Assembly (NCBI GenBank): GCA_019747875.1
Contig: JAIEQI010000092.1
Location: forward strand, 1 to 44,959
Reading direction: 5' to 3'
Length of the DNA stretch: 44,959 bases
DNA from: Candidatus Obscuribacterales bacterium
GTDB lineage: Bacteria > Cyanobacteriota > Vampirovibrionia > Obscuribacterales > Obscuribacteraceae
A model generated the notes under the pieces. It was given only the letters and a program-made list of their open reading frames with translations. It was not told the DNA's origin and ran no database searches. Shown here one piece after another: positions 7,945 to 15,632 of this stretch. The position numbers were made by a program, and so were the translations under genes. Every line of letters begins with the position of its first letter. The first letter of the stretch is position 1.

Positions 7945-8366
7945 TTTGACCTCCTGAAAGGATCCAGAGTGAAGCCGGCTCAGGACACACGTGTAGCATC
8001 AAGCGGGAAACGATGGAAGGGAAGTCCTCGTCTACCAGTTGAATTGATGAATACGTTCTGGAGCTTCATAGGGCATTTGCCCTTCAAGACTCCTCCGTTA
8101 TTTACACGTGCTACTTGGGCTGGTTTCGCTTTTAGGCTTTATTGTGATCGTTTGTGAATCTGGACGTGGGACTGTGCAAGGTATTAAACGTGCCATTCCA
8201 GATTTGTCACTTCAGTGCTCTTTGAACATGCCAAAGAGTCGGTCGCAACGAACTGTCCGACGATTTCGATTCTCACATTTACTTTCCAACAACTCAATTG
8301 GAAAGTAGTAAACAAACTACATAAATCCTGACGCATCTTCCAAAAAGACTGACAGCATCTCCATCT
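7945..8366. other. Intergenic region upstream of the prepilin operon
   Basis: These 422 bp have no convincing gene. The stretch must hold the promoter of the prepilin operon (read leftward). Two perfect hairpins are visible: AGGGCA-TT-TGCCCT at 8070-8083, and ACTTTCCAA / TTGGAAAGT at 8281-8306. Short open frames occur here but lack ribosome sites and protein-like composition. Confidence 0.6.
8280..8307. terminator. Possible terminator or processing hairpin after the DUF488 gene
   Basis: A 10-bp perfect stem (8280-8289 with 8298-8307) with an eight-base loop lies 60 bases past the DUF488 stop on the minus strand. It is AT-rich and has no U-run on either side, so intrinsic termination would be weak. 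Confidence 0.35.
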
Positions 8367-8810
8367 TCAGAGGTGAATTCCGTCCACGTTTTCCCAATGT
8401 GACTGAAGATATGTAACAACCAGACTTCTATGACAGTGATTTGCTTCGTGTTCGCTGCATAAAAGTACGCTGCGCTTAGAAAACATTTCACGATTGAGAA
8501 CATCTTTCACGTTACGATCGTTCATCAACTTCAAGAATCGATCACTATAAATATCCCAACTTCCTTTTTGTTTTTTGTACTGATCAAGAATTTCTTGCGT
8601 CGGCGCCAGTAAGGGCTCGTGCTTGTATTGGATACCGCAAATCTCCAACAGGAAATAGGCTAAATCGTCCTTCTTAGCAAATGCTGCCAACTGCGAAGTA
8701 TTATTGAGGCGCACATCAATTAGTTGCTCAATTTTTTCAAGCTTCAACTTTTCGAAGAAATCACGCGCCGAAGCTTTCGTGAACCCGATTGTGTATATTT
8801 CCATGCTCAT
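8367..8810 (-). CDS. DUF488 family protein
   Basis: A 147-residue cytosolic protein. It begins with the family signature IYTIGFTKASARDFFEKL, followed by LIDVRLNNTSQLAAFAKKDDLAYFL and a C-terminal VLLCSEHEANHCHRSLV, where the paired Cys and HCHR are conserved in DUF488. The biochemical function is not settled; members are often found near DNA-repair or stress genes. Length is normal. The start may be 8810 or the in-frame ATG two codons later. The next upstream gene ends 73 bp away at 8884 on the same strand and is unrelated in function, so an operon is uncertain. Confidence 0.87.
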   Translation of the reverse strand: MSMEIYTIGFTKASARDFFEKLKLEKIEQLIDVRLNNTSQLAAFAKKDDLAYFLLEICGIQYKHEPLLAPTQEILDQYKKQKGSWDIYSDRFLKLMNDRNVKDVLNREMFSKRSVLLCSEHEANHCHRSLVVTYLQSHWENVDGIHL

Positions 8811-8883
8811 GGCCCCAGGCGCGGAGGAACATGCCCATTATCCCATTTGTATCAACTTTCTTCTTCTTCGGAAATGCTAGCTT

Positions 8884-10677
8884 CTAGCTTGCCGATTTTT
8901 CTGCGTCGCTCAATCCGAGTGCAGAGTAAGCTTCAGTTGTGGTTGGCTCATATCGGAACACGGTTACTCCGCTGTACGGTCCTTTTAAGAACGTTTTCTG
9001 CACATGGTCACTGGCTTCGTTTTCATTTCCCAAGTACACGCCGATGTGTCCGTAGGGATGTGAGCGTGTGGGTCCGTGCACTATTACGTCACCCGGGTGC
9101 AATTCAGCAATTTCACCTACTTGCACTCTTTGAAATCTTGGGTCGGCGTTTAATTGATCTTTGGCCATATAGGCCGCCATTCCACTAAGATTGATTCCCA
9201 AAGGACGTAGAGCCAGGGTAACTCCGCGATAGCAGTATCCAACGGTATTCATCTGCTTTGCGGTGTTGAGAGCATTACTAGCAATCTTCATGCGCATTGC
9301 ACGGCGATTCTTGGCCTTCCATTTCGATACTGATTTTGTATGAGCTAATTGCTGCCGTTTTCTTTTCTCGTCGGCGATTTGAGCCTTTAAGGTCTTTACG
9401 TTAAAGAGCGATTCAAAAACAGGTGATATGGTCAGCGCTGTAGCTACAGGGCAGGGCGCGATCAGCGTGGCTAGTGTGCGAAGCGGCAACAGCGCCAGCA
9501 TATTTAGTCTTGATTTTGCTGTTTTCTTCTTTACCGGTTGTGTGGAAAGGAGATTGCTTCGAACAGATAGGTAACGACGTTGGGCGACCGGCATTTGCTT
9601 TTGCGATTTCAGCACATACTGGTGTGAAGCCATCAACTCTTTTTTCGGTGCAAGAATTTGCCGCTGAGTCGAAAGCAAATGTTGATGCGTCGGCAGCGTC
9701 CACTGGTGTGCTGTTCGTGAGGGTTGCACGGACTCCTGTGCTTGAGTCTGTTGGAAGTCGGTTTGATTTTTGCCTATGGAAAGAATGTGCGAGGCTTCAT
9801 TAAGTGCCGTCACTTTGATGGTGTTGTCGATCTGTTGTGGTTTCGCTGCTGCCTTAGGCGCACCTGTAGCTGGCAATGCCGGAGGGTGCCGCAAAGCAAT
9901 TTGTGAGAGTGGCGCACGCTGCTGAGGAAAACGTCTTTGAGCAAAGTAGTGTGCAGTTCTTTGTGCTGAGCGTGAATAGCTAACGCGCGCATTCCTGTAT
10001 GGAGCTGAGCGGCGTGTGATTAGTGGTCTCGACTGATATCGATTCGACTTCCTATTGGCGTTAGCTTGAGTGTAAGATCGTGTGTTGCGTTTTCTGGTTT
10101 GCGAAATTGTTCTAGACGGCGCTCCACGGCGGAGCGTTGCGATCCTCGGTTGTACTTTGCGGGAAGCAATTCTTGTGGAGGAAGACCTCCTGGCTTTCAC
10201 TGAACGTCTTAAAGTCGTGGCTTGCCGGATACCGGATCTTGGAGACCGTGATCGTATTGACGTTCTTTGTTTTGACTGTGCAGCAGATCTGGAGGGGCGT
10301 CTTGAGCGGAATCCGACATAGCTTACGCGCTCAGTAAGCTCTACTTTCGTTTCTTTTGATGTTTGCAGATCTGTCAAATGACCTTTATCGATGAGTGCGA
10401 TTGGCTGCGCATCGGCAACGCTGGGGATCACACTTCTAGAAAGTGACAGTTCACTTACTAGTGAATTTGGCACCAGGATTTCTGTCTTTTGAGTGAAAAC
10501 GACCGGCGTCGAATCTGGTGGATGCTGATAATTGCCAATGTCGATAATCGAACTGGAAATAGGCAGCGTCAAGCATTCCTCTGCGCTGTAATCGATGAAC
10601 ACAGGCTCAGCAATTGTCGGCGTAATTAGAGGGAACGCAAGAAGGGCTACTAAAACAGCACGGAGTAAGCGGTCCAT
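8884..10677 (-). CDS. Exported protein with a long basic linker and a C-terminal NlpC/P60-like domain
   Basis: A 597-residue exported protein. The ATG at 10677 is preferred to a GTG at 10698: GAGGTG lies just before it and it gives a clean signal peptide (MDRLLRAVLVALLAFPLITP, cleavage near IAE). Residues about 120-240 are extremely Arg/Ser-rich (RSRSPRSG, RKVQPR, RRSVKARRSS), and residues 240-380 are Gln/His/Ser-rich. The last ~130 residues form a compact domain with VGYCYRGV, GDVIVHG and HPYGHIGVYLG. That Cys, then Gly-Asp, then Gly-His order fits NlpC/P60 or CHAP-type papain-like hydrolases of peptidoglycan. The basic middle could bind teichoic-like polymers, LPS or nucleic acid; that is inference. 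Confidence 0.8.
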   Translation of the reverse strand: MDRLLRAVLVALLAFPLITPTIAEPVFIDYSAEECLTLPISSSIIDIGNYQHPPDSTPVVFTQKTEILVPNSLVSELSLSRSVIPSVADAQPIALIDKGHLTDLQTSKETKVELTERVSYVGFRSRRPSRSAAQSKQRTSIRSRSPRSGIRQATTLRRSVKARRSSSTRIASRKVQPRIATLRRGAPSRTISQTRKRNTRSYTQANANRKSNRYQSRPLITRRSAPYRNARVSYSRSAQRTAHYFAQRRFPQQRAPLSQIALRHPPALPATGAPKAAAKPQQIDNTIKVTALNEASHILSIGKNQTDFQQTQAQESVQPSRTAHQWTLPTHQHLLSTQRQILAPKKELMASHQYVLKSQKQMPVAQRRYLSVRSNLLSTQPVKKKTAKSRLNMLALLPLRTLATLIAPCPVATALTISPVFESLFNVKTLKAQIADEKRKRQQLAHTKSVSKWKAKNRRAMRMKIASNALNTAKQMNTVGYCYRGVTLALRPLGINLSGMAAYMAKDQLNADPRFQRVQVGEIAELHPGDVIVHGPTRSHPYGHIGVYLGNENEASDHVQKTFLKGPYSGVTVFRYEPTTTEAYSALGLSDAEKSAS

Positions 10678-11144
10678 CGACACCTCGGAAGGAATCACAT
10701 GGAAACACTTTTAACACGTCGAAAGTGAAGACTACGTGTAGTGCGTATCTACAGCCGTCTACAAACACAAGCCTTGAGGCTTGAATCGCTGATGCAGACT
10801 GATTCTATAAGATGATGTCTTTGTTAAATTGGTGTGAGATCACGTTTACAAGTTTGCAAATTGTGAATGCAAGTGTCTTCGAAGAGCGGCATAGAAAGCC
10901 GGTTCTGTCGATTCGCATATTCAAGAACTTATCGATTTTGTTGAGTTGATACCAGAATTAGGTTTATGCAAATGCTTGTTTGGCTTAAGCCACATCCGTC
11001 ATAGAAAACGAATTGGTTCCAAAAGGGTTTGGCAACTGACAAGGTTTTCAAATGGCAGATTTCACATTAATGCATTCAGCTAACGACAGCAATGTTGTTT
11101 GAAAGTAGTAGAATGGTTTACCTTTTTACAAGCGAGGTTCTGCC
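10678..11144. other. Divergent intergenic region before the PKS operon
   Basis: These 467 bp lie between divergent genes and contain no credible ORF. They include the hairpin CAAGCC-TTGA-GGCTTG (10768-10783) and a TAGAAT -10-like hexamer at 11109-11114, about 30 bases before the GTG of the methyltransferase; no good -35 is seen at the right distance. Confidence 0.6.
10981..10992. promoter_or_regulatory. 12-bp perfect palindrome, possible operator
   Basis: TGGCTTAAGCCA is its own reverse complement. It lies 152 bases upstream of the methyltransferase-oxidoreductase-PKS operon. A dimeric regulator could bind here, but no regulator gene is adjacent. Confidence 0.3.
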
Positions 11145-11867
11145 GTGCTGTCGCGAAAGCGTGTGCCCGAGCTCATGGACGATCCGAAGCTCGATGCCGA
11201 GCTTCATCATCATGCATTGGAAGGACTGGAGAAGCTAAATGAACTGTCAGCCAGCGCGTCTATAATTTGGTCCTATATTCGCTTGCTCAGCCCCCGATCT
11301 AGCGGACAACAGAAGGGAAAAGTGCGAGTGCTCGATCTAGCGGCGGGCGGCGGCGACGTCACCATCGCTATCGCCAAGCTGGCTGCTAGAGAACAGTTTC
11401 CGCTGGAGATTGTCGGCGCAGATATTAGTGAAACTGCTATGCAATTTGCGCAAAGCAAGGTCAGTGAGTCAGCTTTGCAAATCAAATTTTTGCAGTTGGA
11501 TGCATTGAACGACTCGATCGACGAGGATTTCGATGCTGTCATTTGCTCGCTTTTCACTCATCATCTCGACCCGCCGGAGGTTGTCGCGCTTCTGAAAAAG
11601 ATGAAGGGTGCGGCAAGACAACTGGTGATTGTCAACGATTTAGTCCGCAATGAAATGTCTTACGCCTTGGTCTGGTTGGCTACACGAGTGTTTAGCAAAT
11701 CCCCCGTCGTTCACTTTGACGGACCTGTTTCTGTCCGCGCTTCTTACACATTTGATGAAATGGAGAAGATGGCTCTTGAAGCTGGTCTGGACGGCTGTCG
11801 CGTTTCATTCCTGCCACCGTGCAGGCAGTTGCTCGTTTGGAAGTCCAGTCAGTACCTTTCACCCTGA
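11145..11867 (+). CDS. Class I SAM-dependent methyltransferase (PKS operon)
   Basis: A 240-residue soluble enzyme. Motif I is clear in VRVLDLAAGGGDVTIAIAKL (about residues 61-80), with the acidic ribose-binding residue in EIVGADIS (about 90-97) and a motif-IV-like FDAVICSLFTHHL. The fold matches UbiE/Methyltransf_11/25-type enzymes. The start is GTG at 11145 with GAGG eight bases before; ATG at codon 11 is an alternative. It opens a three-gene operon with an FAD oxidoreductase (11 bp gap) and a type III polyketide synthase, and so probably O- or C-methylates the polyketide product. I recall this trio from several bacterial phyla. The product here is unknown. Confidence 0.9.
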   Translation: MLSRKRVPELMDDPKLDAELHHHALEGLEKLNELSASASIIWSYIRLLSPRSSGQQKGKVRVLDLAAGGGDVTIAIAKLAAREQFPLEIVGADISETAMQFAQSKVSESALQIKFLQLDALNDSIDEDFDAVICSLFTHHLDPPEVVALLKKMKGAARQLVIVNDLVRNEMSYALVWLATRVFSKSPVVHFDGPVSVRASYTFDEMEKMALEAGLDGCRVSFLPPCRQLLVWKSSQYLSP

Positions 11868-11878
11868 AGTGTTGACGA

Positions 11879-13159
11879 ATGATCATCAGTCCCACAGTCG
11901 ATCATAGTAATCTGTCTGAACAATGGAATGCCATCGTCATTGGTGCTGGACCATCTGGAGCTATTGCGGCCGCTCAATTAGCGTTGCAACACAAGAAGGT
12001 TTTGTTGATTGATAAAATGCATTTTCCCAGAGCGAAGGTTTGCGGGTGCTGTGTAAATAAGGCTGCTGCGGACGCGCTTCTGAAAGCGGGACTCTATTCG
12101 ATTTTGAAGGATTCCAACGCAAATCCGATTAGAGAAATTGAGTATTGTGAAGGACATAAAAGAGTACTCTTGCCCTTGTCTGGGGGGGCCATCTTATCTC
12201 GGGATTATTTTGATACCGAACTTGTGAAATCTGCAATTGAAAGAGGTGCAGATTTCTTACCAGGACATTCGGCTAAAGTCTTGAGTTTACATGCGGGCAA
12301 TGCCTCTGTTCGAGTTCAGCTTGGGGATAGTATTCAGGAATTGCAAGCGAAGATTGTTATCGTCGCTGATGGACTTTCAGGCCATACATTGGACAACCTC
12401 GCTCATTTTTCCTGTGACGTTGAAAGAGGTTCACGTTTTGGTGCGGGAGCTTTGCTTCTCCCTCCAACCTTTGATCCGGCACATGTAAGCGGCTTAAACG
12501 ATCAGACGCAAGGGTGTGACGCGTTTGACTATTACAAAGCCGGTAGGATCTACATGAGTTGCAGCGAGTATGGGTACGTTGGAGTTGCGCTGCTAGAGGA
12601 TGGGCGCATCGATGTTGCGGCTGCATTAGATCGTGATTTCTCTCGCGCTCAAAATGGTCCTGCGCAAGCCGCCGCTGCGATTCTTCGTTCTGCCGATTTG
12701 CCTATTCCAAATGGATTGGAGGCGGCTCATTGGATGGGAACTGATTCGCTGACACGTCGACGGAGAAATATCGCAGGCACTAGATTGTTTGTAGTTGGTG
12801 ATGCTGCCGGTTATGCCGAACCATTTACTGGTGAAGGTATTGCCTGGGCGCTTTGGTCTGGACTTGCTGCATCCAGCATAGCTGCTCGGGCGGTCATCAA
12901 ATGGAATGATCACATGGTTCAAGAATGGGAAGCTGTGCACGCTGATTTAATCAGACGTCGCCATAAAAGGAGCAAGCTGATCTCCAAAGCGTTGCGCAGT
13001 GAAACTGTTCGAAAAATAACTGTCGGTATACTTGCTTCGATACCGTCGCTCGCAAATCCAATTTTGAGCAGTGTCAGCGTTGATGAGGCGATATGCAGCG
13101 ATTATGAGCGTGTCACTGAGAGTTCGATCAGGCAGGGCGATAGAAAAAGTATCGAGTGA
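11879..13159 (+). CDS. FAD-dependent oxidoreductase, geranylgeranyl-reductase-like (PKS operon)
   Basis: A 426-residue flavoprotein. The Rossmann dinucleotide motif is at residues 20-27 (VIGAGPSG), followed by VLLIDK as the adenosine-binding strand end. CGCCVNKAA at about 55-63 resembles the Cys-Gly motif of the geranylgeranyl-reductase/PHBH-like family, and LFVVGDAAGYAEPFTGEGIAWAL (about 301-324) is the second FAD-binding motif with the GD pair. Members hydroxylate, epoxidise or reduce hydrophobic substrates. Placed between a methyltransferase and a type III PKS, it likely oxidises or reduces the alkyl-resorcinol, pyrone or quinone product. No strong Shine-Dalgarno is seen; the gene is close behind the methyltransferase, so coupled translation is plausible. 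Confidence 0.9.
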   Translation: MIISPTVDHSNLSEQWNAIVIGAGPSGAIAAAQLALQHKKVLLIDKMHFPRAKVCGCCVNKAAADALLKAGLYSILKDSNANPIREIEYCEGHKRVLLPLSGGAILSRDYFDTELVKSAIERGADFLPGHSAKVLSLHAGNASVRVQLGDSIQELQAKIVIVADGLSGHTLDNLAHFSCDVERGSRFGAGALLLPPTFDPAHVSGLNDQTQGCDAFDYYKAGRIYMSCSEYGYVGVALLEDGRIDVAAALDRDFSRAQNGPAQAAAAILRSADLPIPNGLEAAHWMGTDSLTRRRRNIAGTRLFVVGDAAGYAEPFTGEGIAWALWSGLAASSIAARAVIKWNDHMVQEWEAVHADLIRRRHKRSKLISKALRSETVRKITVGILASIPSLANPILSSVSVDEAICSDYERVTESSIRQGDRKSIE

Positions 13160-13166
13160 GGTTAAT

Positions 13167-14318
13167 ATGGGCGTTAGGATCCTCGGGCTCGGAACAGCTT
13201 TGCCGAAATATAGCATTAGTCAACGTGATGCTTTTTTGCATGCCTCCGAGCTTTGTTGTCACAATGGGGCTCAGAAGAGAGCTCTAGATAAGTTGTATCG
13301 ACGAACAGAAATTGGTTCGCGTGCATCTGTTCTTCTTGATGAAGAATTTCGAGCTGGTGTTTATGATGGTTTCTTCTCCGAGAGGATGAACTCTGATGAT
13401 TGTGGACCCAGCACGCTAGAGCGAATGAACAGGTATAAGCAGGAGGCACCGCTTCTTGCGTTTGATTCTGCACAGCGAGCGATCCAGTCGTCGGGCGTTG
13501 ATCCTTCGATTATTTCGCATTTGGTGTCGGCTTCCTGCACAGGTTTCTGCGCGCCCGGGTTTGATATCGATTTGATCGAAAGTCTGAATCTTCGACGAAT
13601 TGTTGCTCGCACTCATATTGGCTTCATGGGCTGTCATTCTGGACTGAACGCAATTCGCACTGCCGCTGCCTTTTGTTCAGAGAGTCCTGAGAATGTCGTA
13701 CTGGTGAACACCACCGAGCTTTGCTCATTGCACTTTCAATATGGATGGCAATCGGATAACTTAGTGGCCAATTCCTTATTTGGCGACGGCAGCGCGTCTC
13801 TAGTTATGACAAATGATCGCAGCACTGCTGGACTATCATCCCTGATTGGTTTTGAGCAGCACATGAGCGGCTTTGAAGATTGCATGGTAGTTCCAGGATT
13901 GCGCTACTTGGCCAACCGCTCCTGGGTATTTCCCGAGGACAAGGAACTTATGAGCTGGACGATTACAAATAGCGGTTTTGTCATGACGTTAAAGCCGGAG
14001 CTTTCTGAATTCATTCGAGAAAATCTACGAGCCCTGTTGAGTTCATGGCTGTCCGAACTTCGTCTGGATCTTTCATGCATTGGTTCTTGGTGTGTGCATC
14101 CTGGAGGACCCAGAATATTAGATGCAGTCGAAAATGCGTGTGATTTACCAGATTCCGCTCTTGAGCCTTCTCGTCAGGTCTTGGCGGAATGTGGGAATAT
14201 GTCGTCGCCTACGATTTTCTTTGTGTTACAGAGACTACTCAACATAAAGGCAAGGACGCCTGTGCTTCTTCTGGCATTTGGACCCGGACTCACCGTGGAA
14301 GCTGCTTTGCTCGGCTAG
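13167..14318 (+). CDS. Type III polyketide synthase (chalcone/stilbene synthase family)
   Basis: A 383-residue thiolase-fold enzyme that extends an acyl-CoA starter with malonyl-CoA and cyclises the chain. The start at 13167 has GAGG five bases upstream and lies eight bases after the preceding stop. The catalytic triad is visible: C156 in GFMGCHSGLNAIRTA, H311 in WCVHPGGPRI and N344 in CGNMSSPTI. Other family marks are SCTGFCAPGFD (118-133), FGDGSASLV and the C-terminal GFG-loop equivalent LLAFGPGLTVEA. Length is typical. The partner genes suggest a tailored alkylpyrone or alkylresorcinol, possibly a membrane phenolic lipid, but the starter unit cannot be read from sequence. Its TAG stop shares CTAG with the convergent gene at 14315. 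Confidence 0.95.
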   Translation: MGVRILGLGTALPKYSISQRDAFLHASELCCHNGAQKRALDKLYRRTEIGSRASVLLDEEFRAGVYDGFFSERMNSDDCGPSTLERMNRYKQEAPLLAFDSAQRAIQSSGVDPSIISHLVSASCTGFCAPGFDIDLIESLNLRRIVARTHIGFMGCHSGLNAIRTAAAFCSESPENVVLVNTTELCSLHFQYGWQSDNLVANSLFGDGSASLVMTNDRSTAGLSSLIGFEQHMSGFEDCMVVPGLRYLANRSWVFPEDKELMSWTITNSGFVMTLKPELSEFIRENLRALLSSWLSELRLDLSCIGSWCVHPGGPRILDAVENACDLPDSALEPSRQVLAECGNMSSPTIFFVLQRLLNIKARTPVLLLAFGPGLTVEAALLG

Positions 14319-14917
14319 TTACAGTCTAAACTGGCTGCGGACTTAACGCCCCAGGGTTCGGATTTGACACCCCAGGAACCGGAGGTAACGCCCCAAGATC
14401 CAGATTTGACGCCCCAGGAACCGGAGGTAACGCCCCAAGATCCAGATTTGACGCCCCAGGAACCGGAGGTAACGCCCCAAGATCCAGATTTGACGCCCCA
14501 GGAACCGGACTTAACACCCCATGGACCGGATTTGACGCCCCAGGATCCAGATTGGACACCCCAAGATCCGGATTGCACTCCCCACGGACTGTTGCCTAAA
14601 TTGTCTTGGGAAGAAGCACCCTTAGGCTCTATGATTTCTCGTAGGCTTTCTAGATTGAGAGATCCCGAAAGAGGGGCACCATTTGCCAAGGAAGGATCCC
14701 CTTCCTTTAGCTTAGGAGCAGTTGATAACGGTTGACTTGATGGAATTTGTTTCGGTACAAAAACGCTTTGCTCAATTCCGCTTCTCAGTTTGACTGCTGG
14801 CTCTTGATCAAGGGTGGCGTTCATTGGCGAATACTCATCGGCTGCCTCTGCGTTCTGCATCAGCAAACAACCCAGAATACTCAAAGTAGCAAATCCTAAA
14901 GTAATAAAGCCTTTCAT
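14315..14917 (-). CDS. Exported WGV-heptapeptide repeat protein
   Basis: A 200-residue exported protein. The ATG at 14917 is preferred to upstream starts because GAGGG precedes it and it begins a signal peptide (MKGFITLGFATLSILGCLLM, cleavage near AEA-ADE). Residues 26-108 are polar. Residues 112-193 are twelve tandem heptads of the form W-G-V-(K/T/Q)-S-G-(S/P), ending with a short SAASLDCN tail. Such regular Trp/Gly/Val repeats suggest a beta-structured or amyloid-like surface or adhesive protein, but I know no matching family. It is the last gene of a minus-strand exported-protein operon (76 bp after the TonB-like lipoprotein). Its TAG stop overlaps the PKS stop by four bases. Confidence 0.8.
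   Translation of the reverse strand: MKGFITLGFATLSILGCLLMQNAEAADEYSPMNATLDQEPAVKLRSGIEQSVFVPKQIPSSQPLSTAPKLKEGDPSLANGAPLSGSLNLESLREIIEPKGASSQDNLGNSPWGVQSGSWGVQSGSWGVKSGPWGVKSGSWGVKSGSWGVTSGSWGVKSGSWGVTSGSWGVKSGSWGVTSGSWGVKSEPWGVKSAASLDCN
14339..14584 (-). repeat. 21/42-bp tandem repeats coding the WGV heptads
   Basis: The heptads are coded by a 21-bp unit that has a 42-bp higher-order period alternating K and T versions. Three 42-bp copies at 14375-14416, 14417-14458 and 14459-14500 are identical base for base, so the array expanded recently and its length is likely to vary between strains. The unit length is a multiple of three, so all six frames stay open; antisense frames here are not evidence of genes. 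Confidence 0.92.
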
Positions 14918-14993
14918 TAGTTCACCCTCGCGTTCATATGAACTAAACGTTCGTTGGGCGAATATTAGGCAGCACTTGTCCGGATATCTGTGA

Positions 14994-15632
14994 TCAGCGT
15001 CTCTTCCCCGCGAGCACTTTGTCAGCCTCCTTTTGCTGTTTGGCAACGATGCGGTTAAAGTCAACGCGAAATCCCAATTTTTTCGCTTTGATCATTGCGT
15101 CAAAGGGTGGCAGGTGCAAGTCATAAACGGCTTTGATCGCAGCCTGATCAACGGTCTCGTCGCCAGAGCTTTTCCTTATTTTCGCGGCTTGAATTGTGCC
15201 GTCCCTTCCAATTCTAATTGCAACTACAGGTGCAGAATCACCTTTCATAAGGTGCCAATGCTTAGTCAGTTCATGAACCAAGTTGCGCTTGTATTCGATA
15301 CGGAGATTTCGGTCTTTATCTTCGGGAGTGTCGTTCGAGATTAGTTTGGTCCGCCGCAGAAGATTTTTTTGTGTTTCAGGTAAATTCGACTCTTCTCTTT
15401 CTGCATTCCTCCTTCTCACATCACCCATGAGTTCAGCCTCTTCTTCATCTTCAATTTGTCTGCTTGCCGTTGAGCTTGAGCCTCGGCTGTCTGGCACTGC
15501 CGCGGTGGAACTTGTCACTGCCGGTGTAGAAGAAGGCGATATGGGAGCCGTGTTTGTACAAGAAGCCACTAATGATATCGAAAGGGCGAAGAGAAAGAAT
15601 CGGTAAAGGAACAGCTGTGACATCTTACGCAT
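14994..15632 (-). CDS. TonB C-terminal-domain lipoprotein
   Basis: A 212-residue putative lipoprotein. A hydrophobic leader ends in LVASC, giving lipid attachment at about C25. Residues 26-110 are polar and low complexity. Residues about 115-205 match the TonB/TolA C-terminal fold: YKRNLVHELTKHWHL, then VVAIRIGRDGTIQAAKIRKSSG, then VDQAAIKAVYDLHLPPF. Such domains carry force or contact between inner and outer membrane, but here the domain is on a lipoprotein rather than an inner-membrane anchor, so a structural or adaptor role is possible. Its ATG overlaps the stop of the upstream gene by one base (TAATG), which implies translational coupling. Confidence 0.85.
   Translation of the reverse strand: MRKMSQLFLYRFFLFALSISLVASCTNTAPISPSSTPAVTSSTAAVPDSRGSSSTASRQIEDEEEAELMGDVRRRNAEREESNLPETQKNLLRRTKLISNDTPEDKDRNLRIEYKRNLVHELTKHWHLMKGDSAPVVAIRIGRDGTIQAAKIRKSSGDETVDQAAIKAVYDLHLPPFDAMIKAKKLGFRVDFNRIVAKQQKEADKVLAGKRR

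Noticed and set aside
8070..8083. AGGGCA-TT-TGCCCT as a terminator
   Set aside because: The loop is only two bases and there is no U-run; it is more likely a chance palindrome.
14364..14735. Plus-strand frame coding a TPQEPEV/TPQDPDL repeat
   Set aside because: It is antisense to the WGV repeats. A 21-bp unit keeps all frames open. The minus-strand gene has a ribosome site and a signal peptide; this frame has neither.
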